This document shows positions 23,203 to 32,456 of a DNA stretch of 64,000 nucleotides, piece after piece (within the stretch, counting starts at the first letter, position 1; the number at the start of each line of letters is the position of its first letter). The notes below the pieces were generated by a model. It did no database searches. It was given only the letters and a program-made list of their open reading frames with translations, and was not told where the DNA came from. Position numbers and translations under genes: made by a program. The DNA comes from Robiginitalea sediminis (GTDB lineage Bacteria; Bacteroidota; Bacteroidia; Flavobacteriales; Flavobacteriaceae). The stretch covers positions 305,546-369,545 of the forward strand of contig NZ_NGNR01000003.1 in assembly GCF_002198115.1 (NCBI RefSeq), written 5' to 3'.

Positions 23203-24816
23203 ATGCCAATGGATCTTATTGCAATTGCTGGGTTATTGATCATAGGGATCTTCGTGGTGTTACTCTATGCCCTATTAAAAAAGACCCGATATCCCCTGGG
23301 TTACAGTATCCTTCTGTTACTTCTTTGGGTCGTGGGTGGGTATTATTTCATGGAAGATTCCTGGGATTTGTGGCTCCTATTTTGGGTGTGTCCGCTCTTG
23401 GGACTCTTTATCGTTGGGATTACCTTCTGGAATATAAGTGAAACTGAGACCGGCGCCGATGCCTTCACCGTAAAGCTGGCACATCGAAAAGGGGTGCTAA
23501 CTTTGCAAAACATCCGTCGCGGAATATCCATAATTGGGGCGGCCGGTAGTGGGAAAACTGAAAGCGTCTTGGCCCAGCTGCTTTCCCAGTGTGCCGGAAA
23601 TGGCCTCTCCGGGGTGCTGCATGATTACAAAGATTTTGAGCTCACTGAAATCGCCTATCCGCTTATCGATCCAGAAAGGACCCAGTTCTATTGCATCTCC
23701 TTTGATCCCATACATCAGCGGGTCAATCCCATTGCCCCGAACTACCTTCCATCTGCAGAGGCCATCAATGAGACGGTTCACGTGCTCTTGGCCAATCTAT
23801 TGGAACAAAGAGAGGAGGGACCCTCGGGAAGTGGTAAATTCTTTGCAGATGCCGTGGAAGGTTTACTGGCCGGGATGATTTGGCGCCTTCGCGCTGACTA
23901 TCCCCAGCTATGCACCTTACCCCATTTGATTGCCCTCTATGGGAAGCTCCCCCAGGAGCAGCTGGTTGCATTCCTTCAGGCCAGCCCCATATCCAGAGCG
24001 CTATCTAGTGCCTTTTTGCAGGGACTCGAGTCCGAGCGCCAGACGGCCGGGGTACTAAGCACCCTGGCTAATGCACTCAAAAAAATTGCCACAATGCGGA
24101 TTTTCTATGTCTTGTCGGCCGATGAAGTGCCCTTGGCCGTAAACCAACAGGAAAAGCCTACTATCGTTAGCCTGGTCAACAATCCCCAATTTGAATCGGC
24201 TTACAGCCCGGTAATTGCCACCATCATGCATGTGATGACTAAACAAATGGCGGTACGTGGGGCGCGTGCGTCCTTTCTTCTGTTGGAAGAAGCCCCCACC
24301 ATTCGCCTGCACAACATGCACCGCATCCCGGCTACCTTGCGCAGTTTTGATATTGCCACGATCTATGTGATGCAGGATAAGATTCAGAACGATCTGATGT
24401 ACGGGGAAAAGGCAGGCAAAGCCATTCTAAGCAATCTTTCGTATCAGTTCTTTGGGAAGGTCAATGACCCGGATACGGCCAAGTATTATGAGCAGTTCTT
24501 TCAGATTGTAAAAAAGCCGACCCGAAGCATTAACCGGAGTCATTCGATGAATTTTGATACCCGCATCACCACGGGGGAGAGGGAGGTGGCAAAAATACGT
24601 GCAGATCTTTTCTTTCGCCTTCGCCCGGGAGAATTTATTGCCTTTGCAGATGGTAGGGAGCAGTCCATTTGGTTTAAAAAACCCAGGCTGGAAAAGAGAC
24701 TTCCCCAGCCTGTAACAAATGCCGACTTGGCAGCGAACTATGCCCGAATTCACCAGGAGGTACAACCTATTCTAACCGCCATGCAAAAGCAAGTTTCCAA
24801 GGAAAGGGCGGACTAA
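23203..24816 (+). CDS. Type IV coupling protein (VirD4/TraG-like ATPase)
   Basis: 537 aa. Three hydrophobic segments (about 4-24, 31-48, 55-75) anchor it in the inner membrane. The Walker A motif is GAAGSGKTES (about 112-121) and Walker B is FLLLEEAPT (about 363-371). It connects the relaxase-DNA complex to the secretion channel. It is last in the mob operon, and its stop overlaps by 4 bp the stop of traN on the opposite strand (24813-24816), so the mob and tra operons converge. Confidence 0.88.
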   Translation: MPMDLIAIAGLLIIGIFVVLLYALLKKTRYPLGYSILLLLLWVVGGYYFMEDSWDLWLLFWVCPLLGLFIVGITFWNISETETGADAFTVKLAHRKGVLTLQNIRRGISIIGAAGSGKTESVLAQLLSQCAGNGLSGVLHDYKDFELTEIAYPLIDPERTQFYCISFDPIHQRVNPIAPNYLPSAEAINETVHVLLANLLEQREEGPSGSGKFFADAVEGLLAGMIWRLRADYPQLCTLPHLIALYGKLPQEQLVAFLQASPISRALSSAFLQGLESERQTAGVLSTLANALKKIATMRIFYVLSADEVPLAVNQQEKPTIVSLVNNPQFESAYSPVIATIMHVMTKQMAVRGARASFLLLEEAPTIRLHNMHRIPATLRSFDIATIYVMQDKIQNDLMYGEKAGKAILSNLSYQFFGKVNDPDTAKYYEQFFQIVKKPTRSINRSHSMNFDTRITTGEREVAKIRADLFFRLRPGEFIAFADGREQSIWFKKPRLEKRLPQPVTNADLAANYARIHQEVQPILTAMQKQVSKERAD

Positions 24817-25586
24817 AAACTAAAATTCCGGCTACCCATTTTCTCTTTCAAAATGACTTTCAAGGATTCGTGCTGACCCAGGGTAAACTTAGGGTACACC
24901 AGGACAAACCGATGGGTGGTTCCCTGGGGAACCATACTTGGGCGATCATACTCCCATACGGGAATTATTGGGCGCTGCTGATAGGAAGACTTATGGGTCG
25001 TATTGCCCAGGATTTTTAGAAGGGTAAGCTCCTCGATCTCGTAATTGATTCGTGAGCCGTTTTCCAGTTCATAGGTAATGTAAACTTCTGAGTTGTGGTA
25101 AAAACTATCGGTCATTTTAAGGCGTATGCCCCGCTGGTGCTGAATTTTTTTAAAGGGAATCGAATGATGGATCATCTGCTCACTGATACGCTGCATCCCT
25201 TCCGGGTTCCTGGTAATGCTGTCAGTAACCGGAAGGGTTTCTATTGGCTCAGCCTGTAAGCGTTTGGCTTCCGCAACAAATTGGGTAAAGGTCGGTAGGC
25301 TATCCTTATAGGCTACTACAAAGGAGTATATTCCTCCATCCTCGGTAACCACGAGCAAATTGCTTTCTGGACCTTCTTTGGCTTGTAAGAGGCCCAGGGT
25401 TTCAAGTCTTTCCCGGTTAAAGGTAAAGGCGTAATTCGGGGCACCGGTTACGGCTTTTTCAATGGGACTTTCAAAGAAAAGGGAGAGTACTTGCCGATGA
25501 TTGGCATACAGTGTGTCGGGGGTAGGTTGACTGGCCAATGGACAGAAGGAGATCAAAAGAATGAATGAAGATAAAAGTGATTTCAT
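24813..25586 (-). CDS. traN: Conjugative transposon protein TraN (DUF4138, VirB9-like)
   Basis: 257 aa with a signal peptide (LLSSFILLISFCPLASQ). The mature part begins with the DUF4138 pattern (DTLYANHRQVLSLFFESPIEKAVTG, YAFTFNRERLETLGLLQAK, NLLVVTEDGGIYSF) and ends in beta strands like VirB9 (MVPQGTTHRFVLVYPKFTLG). It should sit at the outer membrane as part of the channel collar with TraM. Last gene of the tra operon; 2 bp after traM. Confidence 0.88.
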   Translation of the reverse strand: MKSLLSSFILLISFCPLASQPTPDTLYANHRQVLSLFFESPIEKAVTGAPNYAFTFNRERLETLGLLQAKEGPESNLLVVTEDGGIYSFVVAYKDSLPTFTQFVAEAKRLQAEPIETLPVTDSITRNPEGMQRISEQMIHHSIPFKKIQHQRGIRLKMTDSFYHNSEVYITYELENGSRINYEIEELTLLKILGNTTHKSSYQQRPIIPVWEYDRPSMVPQGTTHRFVLVYPKFTLGQHESLKVILKEKMGSRNFSF

Positions 25587-25588
25587 AG

Positions 25589-26494
25589 CTATTTGGATTT
25601 AGATTTTAGAAGCAGGCGGTGTCCATCCAGGACCGTGACTTTGAGGTTTTGTTGTCGACGGCGGAATACATTTTTAATGCCAGTCAGCTGGGGCAGCCCG
25701 GCGATGTTCACATCTTGTACCACATCCTCTAAAACCTCGCGGCTCGCCTCGGCCTTAAACGAGTTTTCCAGATAGATTCCCCGAAGACCATCCTGCAGGT
25801 CATAGGCCTCCAGGACTTGCGCTTCATCTCGAGGATGCAAGACCGAGATAAACACCCGGTTGGGCCCAAAATGAACCGTTCCCCACAGGATGCTGTTTTT
25901 CGGTAAGGTTTCATCCCCAATCGAAACGTCTTCTAGGGTCTGTATTTGGATGCGGCTTTGCTTGCGAAGCAGGTGATCCCCGGCAATCCGGGCCCGGGCA
26001 AAATAGCGGCCATCTGCTTTCTCCGGATGGCTAGCAAAAAAGAGTTGGTGCTCCAGGGACAGATCCGAAGAGGTTCTTGCTGGTACTTGTTCCTTAGGAG
26101 TTTCACCCGTGCTGCTGACAATGGTTGGTGTCGCTTCCGAAGCTGAAAGGGTTGGAGCTTCCCTGGAAAAATGCTCCCGTGCATAAATGCTGTCTATGAT
26201 CCGCTGCTTTTCATATTCCATATAATCCGGATTGAAATAACCTTTTTCATCGATCATGTGATCGGGATAGGGAGAAGGAAGCTCGCTCGCTGGCCGCACT
26301 TCTTTGAGCGCATCCAGGGCCTGAATCTTAGACTCAAAAGGGGTATCAGCCCCTTCCCAGTTAGGTAGCCCCGGAGCGGTAAGAGCGGGCTCGGCTCGGG
26401 TATCATCCAGGATCCAAAAAGAATACCCGACCAGAAACAGGAGGATCAGGGCCAGGACTCCTGCGAAGACGATTTTGTTTTTTTCAAGGTTCAT
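25589..26494 (-). CDS. traM: Conjugative transposon protein TraM (VirB10-like)
   Basis: 301 aa: one N-terminal membrane span (VFAGVLALILLFLVGYSFWI), a Pro/Glu-rich periplasmic linker with many ThrSerAla stretches, and a C-terminal beta domain (RARIAGDHLLRKQSRIQIQT, LPKNSILWGTVHFGPNRVFIS) as in VirB10/TraM. It links inner and outer membrane parts of the channel. Overlaps traK by 11 bp and is followed by traN after 2 bp; there is no TraL gene between TraK and TraM. Confidence 0.88.
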   Translation of the reverse strand: MNLEKNKIVFAGVLALILLFLVGYSFWILDDTRAEPALTAPGLPNWEGADTPFESKIQALDALKEVRPASELPSPYPDHMIDEKGYFNPDYMEYEKQRIIDSIYAREHFSREAPTLSASEATPTIVSSTGETPKEQVPARTSSDLSLEHQLFFASHPEKADGRYFARARIAGDHLLRKQSRIQIQTLEDVSIGDETLPKNSILWGTVHFGPNRVFISVLHPRDEAQVLEAYDLQDGLRGIYLENSFKAEASREVLEDVVQDVNIAGLPQLTGIKNVFRRRQQNLKVTVLDGHRLLLKSKSK

Positions 26495-27098
26495 TGGAGA
26501 GTTTTTTTAGGGACTTTTCAAAGAATTCGGTGATCAGGAGCCCGTGCGGATTCCGGGGAAATTGTCGCTCTACCGGGATCAAAACCCCGGTAGTGATGAG
26601 CTCATAGGTATCGGTGACTTCCCCTCGCCTAAGGTCAAATACCAGCCGGGAGGTGAAGGGTATCCGATTATCCCCGGGCTCTAGGCGCGACTCAATTGAG
26701 ACTACTTTTTGCACCAGTGAGTATTGCAAGAGGCGGTTGTAGAGGCCTTCGGATTTCTTTTGCTTATAAAGCTCGTTCACGCTGGTATCGGCCCACCAAA
26801 GGGCGCGCTCCAGGTGCTGTTCAAAGGTGGCAGCATCAATGCCGTAGAACAGGCGGTGGAACTGTTCCAGGTGAGCCAGGGCTTCTATTTCGCGATTTGC
26901 CGATTGGGCCTCCCAGGAAAGGGGAAGGACGGCCCCACTGGCATCAATGGCAAAGGCATTTTGAAGGGCGTCGCGGTGAATCCGATAGGTCATCCAGGTG
27001 GATACCCCACTGCTAGCAAAGGCCATGATCACCACGCTGATCACGATCAGGCGATTGATTCGAAACAGGGTATGGATGTTTTGATAGGAGAATTTCAT
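26484..27098 (-). CDS. traK: Conjugative transposon protein TraK (VirB8-like)
   Basis: 204 aa with one membrane span (LIVISVVIMAFASSGVSTWM) and a periplasmic NTF2-like domain, the layout of VirB8. LYNRLLQYSLVQKVVSIES and DLRRGEVTDTYELITTGVLIPVERQ are typical TraK stretches. It acts as an assembly factor of the channel. Overlaps both neighbours (4 bp with traJ, 11 bp with traM). Confidence 0.88.
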   Translation of the reverse strand: MKFSYQNIHTLFRINRLIVISVVIMAFASSGVSTWMTYRIHRDALQNAFAIDASGAVLPLSWEAQSANREIEALAHLEQFHRLFYGIDAATFEQHLERALWWADTSVNELYKQKKSEGLYNRLLQYSLVQKVVSIESRLEPGDNRIPFTSRLVFDLRRGEVTDTYELITTGVLIPVERQFPRNPHGLLITEFFEKSLKKLSNEP

Positions 27099-27940
27099 GC
27101 GGTAAAGAGTTTTAGGGTAAAAGAGGTGGCTTTGCGGTAGAGCTTAAACTTTAAAAAGACGATAAACCCCACGGAGCCCAGATCCACCACAGGAGCAAAA
27201 ACCCGGCTGCCTACATCCGTGCCAAATAGGTTGGGCCAGAAATTGGTGTTGATTTCCGTATAAAGGGTATTGATAAACACATTGACCAGGAAGAAAGCCG
27301 GCACCAGCATGTAGACCGCGGCATAGAGTTTAAAAAACCCATAAGCCATGGGCCGGAATTTTTCAAAGACAGCCAGGGCTAAGACCAAGGGGAAAAATGC
27401 CTGCAGGATTCCAAGTAAAAAATACCGCTCCGCCAGAAAGAGCGGATAGATAAACAGGTCCAGTATCCATAGGATAAGGCTTATTATAAAGGCCAAAAGC
27501 TTCCATCCAAAAAGTGGTGAAATGAGCGCCTCATACAACAGGGCCAGGGCCTCTTTAGTGGCCTCCAGCACCCCGATATCCTCCTCAATAGGGATGTCCT
27601 GCAATTGCAAGGGCAATAGGGCAGGGGCGGTATCGCGGTACTGGCCTTCGATGGCCAGCAGGATGTTATCGAAAAAGCCTAAGATCTGGGTAGAGAAGAT
27701 CACCAGCAAGACAATCATAAAATTCTTGGCCAGCTCCCCCGGGGTGAGCCCCCAGGTATATCCCTCGCGATCGGCCACCCCTTCACTGTACTTCTTTAAG
27801 ATGTTGACCAGGAAGAAAAGCACTGCCAGGGTCTTCATACCCGTGATCGTATACTGGGAGAAGTCACTGGCCTTGATCGTCTGGAAGACGGCGTCGACAT
27901 ACTCCAGGCCCATTAGTAAAGGAAGTGCCCAAAAATCCAT
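27095..27940 (-). CDS. traJ: Conjugative transposon protein TraJ (VirB6-like)
   Basis: 281 aa polytopic inner-membrane protein with about six to seven spans (TLAVLFFLVNILK, KNFMIVLLVIFSTQIL, LLAFIISLILWILDLFIYPLFL, FFPLVLALAVFE, VYMLVPAFFLVNVFI and others). It forms the inner-membrane core of the channel. Starts on the last base of traI. Confidence 0.87.
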   Translation of the reverse strand: MDFWALPLLMGLEYVDAVFQTIKASDFSQYTITGMKTLAVLFFLVNILKKYSEGVADREGYTWGLTPGELAKNFMIVLLVIFSTQILGFFDNILLAIEGQYRDTAPALLPLQLQDIPIEEDIGVLEATKEALALLYEALISPLFGWKLLAFIISLILWILDLFIYPLFLAERYFLLGILQAFFPLVLALAVFEKFRPMAYGFFKLYAAVYMLVPAFFLVNVFINTLYTEINTNFWPNLFGTDVGSRVFAPVVDLGSVGFIVFLKFKLYRKATSFTLKLFTA

Positions 27941-28521
27941 CAGTGCACAGGCTCTCGGTTATTGATTTGCTCCTGCATGCGCCGAAAGGCGATGATATCG
28001 CGGTAGCGCTCAGTCTTTCGGGTAATCTCGGCGGTCATCTCCCGGGATGCGGCTTCCTTTTCCAAAAGGATGCCGGTACGCTCGGCATCGGTCATCTTTA
28101 GAAAATCACTGGAGAGGATGTGGCTCACCAAGTCCAGATCCTCGATAGCAGTGGCCATGAGCTGCTCAAAGGTATTTGAGATCTGCCGGGTTTCCTCGGG
28201 TCGGATGTACGGGGAGCTGAGGATATCTCTAAGGTCCCTTTGCACCGTGCGAAAGAGGATCTCGTGATTTCGGGTGAGTTCACGGGCCGCCCGCAGCTCC
28301 CGGATCACATTGTTAACCTTGACAATGTTGTCCTTCTGTTCTTTGAGAAATTCGACCGTTTTTAAAAGCTCCGAGGTCTGTTTGGCGGATTCAATCAGCG
28401 ACTTGGTCATGCTGATAAAATTCGTGTTGTCATACACAGGCATGCCCTGACCGGTGACGCCAGCAGGCACGAACATGGAGAAGGTAAGGGCTAAGCAAAG
28501 GGTTTGTAATGAGCGTTTCAT
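27940..28521 (-). CDS. traI: Conjugative transposon protein TraI (DUF4141, VirB5-like)
   Basis: 193 aa exported coiled-coil protein. Signal peptide MKRSLQTLCLALTFSMFVPAG, then a long helical rod (SLIESAKQTSELLKTVEFLKEQKDN ... VNNVIRELRAARELTRN...). The gene order G-I-J-K and the size match TraI of CTnDOT-type elements. VirB5-like proteins sit at the pilus tip; the exact role is inferred. Confidence 0.8.
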   Translation of the reverse strand: MKRSLQTLCLALTFSMFVPAGVTGQGMPVYDNTNFISMTKSLIESAKQTSELLKTVEFLKEQKDNIVKVNNVIRELRAARELTRNHEILFRTVQRDLRDILSSPYIRPEETRQISNTFEQLMATAIEDLDLVSHILSSDFLKMTDAERTGILLEKEAASREMTAEITRKTERYRDIIAFRRMQEQINNREPVH

Positions 28522-28529
28522 AATAGATC

Positions 28530-30929
28530 CTATTTAATGTTTAAAAATTCTTGGATGGCGCGCTCCATGCAGCCATGGCGCTCGTATAGTTTCTGAAGGA
28601 CATCGGATTGTGCTCCATCGGTGAGATAGGCGGCATAAACTTCCCGAGGAACCTCCAGGCGGTAGACATTGCTTTGTTTGCCGATTTTTAAAAAGAGCTC
28701 GGTGTATTTGCGGGTTCCCGTAAGGTTGTTTCGCATGCTGTAGAGCTGGTTGACATCGTGGTCGGTCAGATGCAGGCGCTGCTGTAGATCTGCGTAGCCC
28801 TTTTCATTGTGCAGGCTGTAGATGACCTGGGTGTTTTCCAGGATGCTGGCCGAGGTGTGATTTTGGGGCAGCTGGTTGATGCTTTGCAGAATGATCCCGA
28901 TGGCCCCATTTTGTTTGCGGATGGCCTGGTAATAGAATTCCACGCTTTCCAAGACATTGTCGAATTTGAGTTGCTTGGCAAACTCATCAAAGAGGATGAT
29001 GCCTTTCTCCGAGCGGTTTTTCCAAATGGTGCGCTGAATGGCCGTTTTAATCAGTTTGAGCATAACGGCCAGAAGCTCCCGGTTGTCTTTCACATCATCG
29101 AGCTCGAAGATGATCATGCGCTTGTCTTCCAGGCGGAAAGTTTGATCATCCCCACTGGCAAAAAGGAAGCTGTAAAGCCCCCCGCTGACGTATTCGGAAA
29201 GGATATGCAAGATGTAGTCCAGGGACAAATACGAATCCGGGATATCCAGGGATTCCAGTAAGTCAGTTTTGAAGGCTTTTACAAACTGATAGAAGGTCTC
29301 CAGGGAGTGATCCTGGCGCACTTCCAGGTAATAGTGGCGCAGCACCTTTTTTAAGGCCACCGTTTGGGGTTTGCCTAGTGGGGTGTCCGAGGCCAAGAGC
29401 TCCAACAGGAACTGTGTGAGATCCTCCAGGTGGTCCGCTTCAATGACTTCCGGATGGGTGACAAAAAAGGGATTGATACCCAATGACGTTCCTTCCTTGT
29501 AGCGCAGTAATGCGTACTGGTCGGGATACAGGCGGGCGAACTTTGTGTAAGAGCCTCCCAGGTCGATGATCACCAGGCGCACCCCGGCCTCAAAATATTG
29601 CCGAAGGATGTTGTTGGCCAAAAAGGATTTACCTTCTCCCGTAGGGGCAAAAATGGCAAAGTTGCGAGCCTTGATCCGTTTTTTGGACTCATCCCAGACA
29701 TCCTTGAGTACAGGGGTATTAAAGACCCGATCCTGAAAGAGGATGCCACTGTCATCACTGCGGTAGGTCGTGGTGTTAAGCCACAGGCACAGGGCTGCTT
29801 TCAGGTCGGATACGTACAGATCGGAATCTGAGAATAGGGTAGCGTAGGATGGATAGCTATTTAAAAAATATTTTTTACGTTGCTCTCCCCGGGGATAGTA
29901 GGGCAGGATATCGAGTTCCTTGAATTCGGCTTTTATGGCGGCGGCAATCCCCGAAAGACGGGACTTATCCTCGCTCCAGTACAGGAGGTTTAGGTGTCCG
30001 CGGATTACCCGGGATTGGTCATCTTCATTGATCTGAGCGAGGATCTGCTGTACCTTTTGTAAAATGACCTGGTTCTGGGTGCCAAACCGAGAGGATTTCT
30101 TGAGTTCTTCGATGCGTCCTTCCAGGATCTTGCGCCACTTTTGCTTGTCATCCAGATACAGGATTTGATTCACCACATGATTCTCCTGCAGCTGCAGGCC
30201 CAGCCCGTCGATGAATCCCTGGTGAAAGCCAAAAGCCTCGGATGAGAATTGGCCATTGGGGATGCTGCTGCTTACCGATTCCCCGAAACAGAGCTCGCTG
30301 TTCATGCTAAGCACATCCCAGTGCTGGTCTCCAATGGTGAGTTCCGACCCCAAGAGGATATCGGTATCCATATCGGTGGTGTAGCCATTGAAATAGGCCT
30401 TGGTGTAGGCCTTGAATTGGTCCGCAGAAACGGGGATCAGCTGAAGTTTTTTGGAGTTGTTCACAAAAGCCACGGCATCCTCTACCTGACGCACAAAGGA
30501 TTTTAGGTTCCCTTCCAAAAGGGAAGGGATGCCGGTGGCCACTTTTTTAAAAGGATTGACAAAGGCTGGATTATTTAGCGCCCGGTTTTTTCCATAAACA
30601 AAAAACAGGTAAGAGGTATGGGTCATGGTGGGGCGGCCCTGGAAATATCGTTGGGTGGACTTGGCCAAAAAAGTCTCTGAAGGCAGGGGGGAGGCATCAT
30701 AGGTTGCTTTGAGGTAGATGTCCTGCTTGTGGATGACCGTTCCAGCGGGAAGGGTTTTCAGCGCCTGAAACCAGGTGCTATGTAGCGCCTCGAAATCACT
30801 TTCTGAGACAGAATAAATCTCAGGGAGTTCCAGACGAAAGGGTAGGATGAGATTTCCATTGCTGGCAAAGACCACCCCATCTTGAATGGTCAGGATGGGA
30901 TGGTGGGCGCTTAGTTCAATCCCTCTCAT
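28530..30929 (-). CDS. traG: Conjugative transposon ATPase TraG (VirB4-like)
   Basis: 799 aa cytoplasmic ATPase that powers assembly and transport. The N-terminal VirB4 domain (about 20-380) is followed by a RecA-like ATPase core with Walker A FAPTGEGKSFLANN and Walker B KGIILFDEFAKQ. RKQNGAIGIILQSINQL is the usual downstream motif. Overlaps traF by 14 bp. Length is normal for the family. Confidence 0.92.
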   Translation of the reverse strand: MRGIELSAHHPILTIQDGVVFASNGNLILPFRLELPEIYSVSESDFEALHSTWFQALKTLPAGTVIHKQDIYLKATYDASPLPSETFLAKSTQRYFQGRPTMTHTSYLFFVYGKNRALNNPAFVNPFKKVATGIPSLLEGNLKSFVRQVEDAVAFVNNSKKLQLIPVSADQFKAYTKAYFNGYTTDMDTDILLGSELTIGDQHWDVLSMNSELCFGESVSSSIPNGQFSSEAFGFHQGFIDGLGLQLQENHVVNQILYLDDKQKWRKILEGRIEELKKSSRFGTQNQVILQKVQQILAQINEDDQSRVIRGHLNLLYWSEDKSRLSGIAAAIKAEFKELDILPYYPRGEQRKKYFLNSYPSYATLFSDSDLYVSDLKAALCLWLNTTTYRSDDSGILFQDRVFNTPVLKDVWDESKKRIKARNFAIFAPTGEGKSFLANNILRQYFEAGVRLVIIDLGGSYTKFARLYPDQYALLRYKEGTSLGINPFFVTHPEVIEADHLEDLTQFLLELLASDTPLGKPQTVALKKVLRHYYLEVRQDHSLETFYQFVKAFKTDLLESLDIPDSYLSLDYILHILSEYVSGGLYSFLFASGDDQTFRLEDKRMIIFELDDVKDNRELLAVMLKLIKTAIQRTIWKNRSEKGIILFDEFAKQLKFDNVLESVEFYYQAIRKQNGAIGIILQSINQLPQNHTSASILENTQVIYSLHNEKGYADLQQRLHLTDHDVNQLYSMRNNLTGTRKYTELFLKIGKQSNVYRLEVPREVYAAYLTDGAQSDVLQKLYERHGCMERAIQEFLNIK

Positions 30930-31200
30930 AACAAAGACCTGTAGATTGTTGATTGCTGATGGATTCCGGGTAGACTTTTTGAAGGGTTACCAGCTGGGGA
31001 TTTCGGTTAAACCGAAGCAAGCCCGCATAGAGTCCCAAATTGACTAGTAGGCCTCCCAGAATCACCCCCAAACTGAAGGAGAAGATGATCACGAGCAAAG
31101 AGCCAATAACGGCAACCATTTGCAGGGCAAACAGGCTTACGGGTAGCCCGAAGATCAAGGCGCGCTTTCGAATGCTGCGATAGATGGGGTAGGTTTTCAT
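30916..31200 (-). CDS. traF: Conjugative transposon protein TraF (DUF4133, VirB3-like)
   Basis: 94 aa with two adjacent membrane spans (IFGLPVSLFALQMVAVIGSLL and SLGVILGGLLVNLGLYAGLL). The start MKTYPIYRSIRKRALIFGLP is typical of the DUF4133/VirB3 group. Starts on the last base of traE and runs into traG by 14 bp. Confidence 0.88.
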   Translation of the reverse strand: MKTYPIYRSIRKRALIFGLPVSLFALQMVAVIGSLLVIIFSFSLGVILGGLLVNLGLYAGLLRFNRNPQLVTLQKVYPESISNQQSTGLCYERD

Positions 31201-31487
31201 TAGACCACAATGCCAATGAGGTAGGTGAAGATGCCAACGACCGCCCCGGCGATCAGTACAAATACCAGGACCCGGGTAATCCCTTTCTTCAGGTCGGCAT
31301 TCTCCCCGAAGAAGTGGCCGGCATTAAATAAAAAACCGATCAGGAAGATGACCCCCAGGACAATCGGGAAGATGGTGCGGATGGTATCGGCCACATCGTT
31401 GACCGAATCTTCAATGCCCCCGATCTGGGCAAAGAGTGGATGGGCGGATAGAAGCAGAACTGTGAGAAGGGAAAGCGGTTTTTTCAT
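31200..31487 (-). CDS. traE: Conjugative transposon protein TraE (DUF4134, VirB2-like pilin)
   Basis: 95 aa. Signal sequence (LLTVLLLSAHPLFAQ), a short amphipathic part (IGGIEDSVNDVADTIRTI), and two hydrophobic helices (FPIVLGVIFLIGFLFNAG, VLVFVLIAGAVVGIFTYLIG). This is the pilin-like layout of VirB2. First gene of the tra operon. Confidence 0.87.
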   Translation of the reverse strand: MKKPLSLLTVLLLSAHPLFAQIGGIEDSVNDVADTIRTIFPIVLGVIFLIGFLFNAGHFFGENADLKKGITRVLVFVLIAGAVVGIFTYLIGIVV

Positions 31488-31793
31488 GGCTAGAATTTGA
31501 CGATTATCGATAGCGGCAAACTATCAAAATCAAATTCTAACTAAAAGCATATCAGGTTTTTGTGGACAAAATATTGGTTGATGTCAAATGAATGCAAAGG
31601 ACCCCAATTCAATTGAAAATGAATGGATACTTAAGGGTGAGGCTGTTGATAAGTCCAAAACCGACCGAGTAAATTGGCACTGAAAACGTCAATTGGGGCT
31701 GCAAACCTCGAAGAAATTAATCCAAAACCAGGACATTTTTGGAAGGATTGGTGATTAAGATGGGGAGTAGGGGTGGCTAGGGAAGTAGCGATT
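31488..31793. other. Gap upstream of the tra operon
   Basis: About 305 bp, AT-rich, no gene. The tra promoter must lie here, reading leftward; I see AATATTTTGTCC on the minus strand (near 31565-31578) as a weak candidate but no good TTG/TAnnTTTG pair. RteC-dependent control of this region would fit the family but is not visible. Confidence 0.5.
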
Positions 31794-32456
31794 TCATTTT
31801 CGCTTATCGATCGCCTCTTGGTCAAAGGCGATGAGATTAAAAAGCTGGCGCATCCGACTGCGCACCCGGTTGCCGTAACGCTCTTCCAGCTCGTCGGCAT
31901 TCAGGTTCGTGGTTGCATGGGTTTTGACCTTGTGATTCACAAAGAGCTCGTATCGGGAAAGCAGCACTTCCCCCATGACGTTGCAGTCCTGCCCGTAATA
32001 ACGACCCATGGGCTCTACTCCCAGATCATCAAAACAGAAAAAGCTGGAATTGCCGTAATCTTCAATGGCTTTGAATCCGATGTGGTTGAAGGAAAAGAGG
32101 ATGTTTCGGCTGGGGATGACGCTATAGGGTTTGTGGTGGGGCACGATGTATTTGAGCAGTTTCATCAGGCTGGTTTTGCCGCATCCGATGGGACCGGTAA
32201 GCAAAATGCCTTTGTTTGGATCAATCCCCAGTTTTTCGCAGTTATCATAGTCCTTGATCGTGCAGAAAATGAGTTTTTTAAGGACCGCATGGTCCTGCTC
32301 GAAAATTTTGAAATGATTCCCAAAACACGATTTGCCCTTTACCTCCAAGTATGTTAGGATCCGTTGGAAATCATAGTGGATGACCTTGCCCTCAAGCGTG
32401 CCGATGGGATAGGACCGGTCTGCCTCAGTGAGGATATGGGGCTGGGTAGAAATCAT
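31794..32456 (-). CDS. DnaC/IstB-like AAA+ ATPase
   Basis: 220 aa AAA+ protein with Walker A TGPIGCGKTSLMKLL (about residues 88-102), Walker B FFCFDDLG and the arginine-rich C-terminal RYGNRVRSRMRQLFN. Helicase-loader-type ATPases of this size accompany replication genes in Bacteroidota conjugative elements. The partner encoded directly upstream (4-bp overlap) looks like a primosomal protein. Expected role: load the replicative helicase on the excised circular element. Confidence 0.82.
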   Translation of the reverse strand: MISTQPHILTEADRSYPIGTLEGKVIHYDFQRILTYLEVKGKSCFGNHFKIFEQDHAVLKKLIFCTIKDYDNCEKLGIDPNKGILLTGPIGCGKTSLMKLLKYIVPHHKPYSVIPSRNILFSFNHIGFKAIEDYGNSSFFCFDDLGVEPMGRYYGQDCNVMGEVLLSRYELFVNHKVKTHATTNLNADELEERYGNRVRSRMRQLFNLIAFDQEAIDKRK

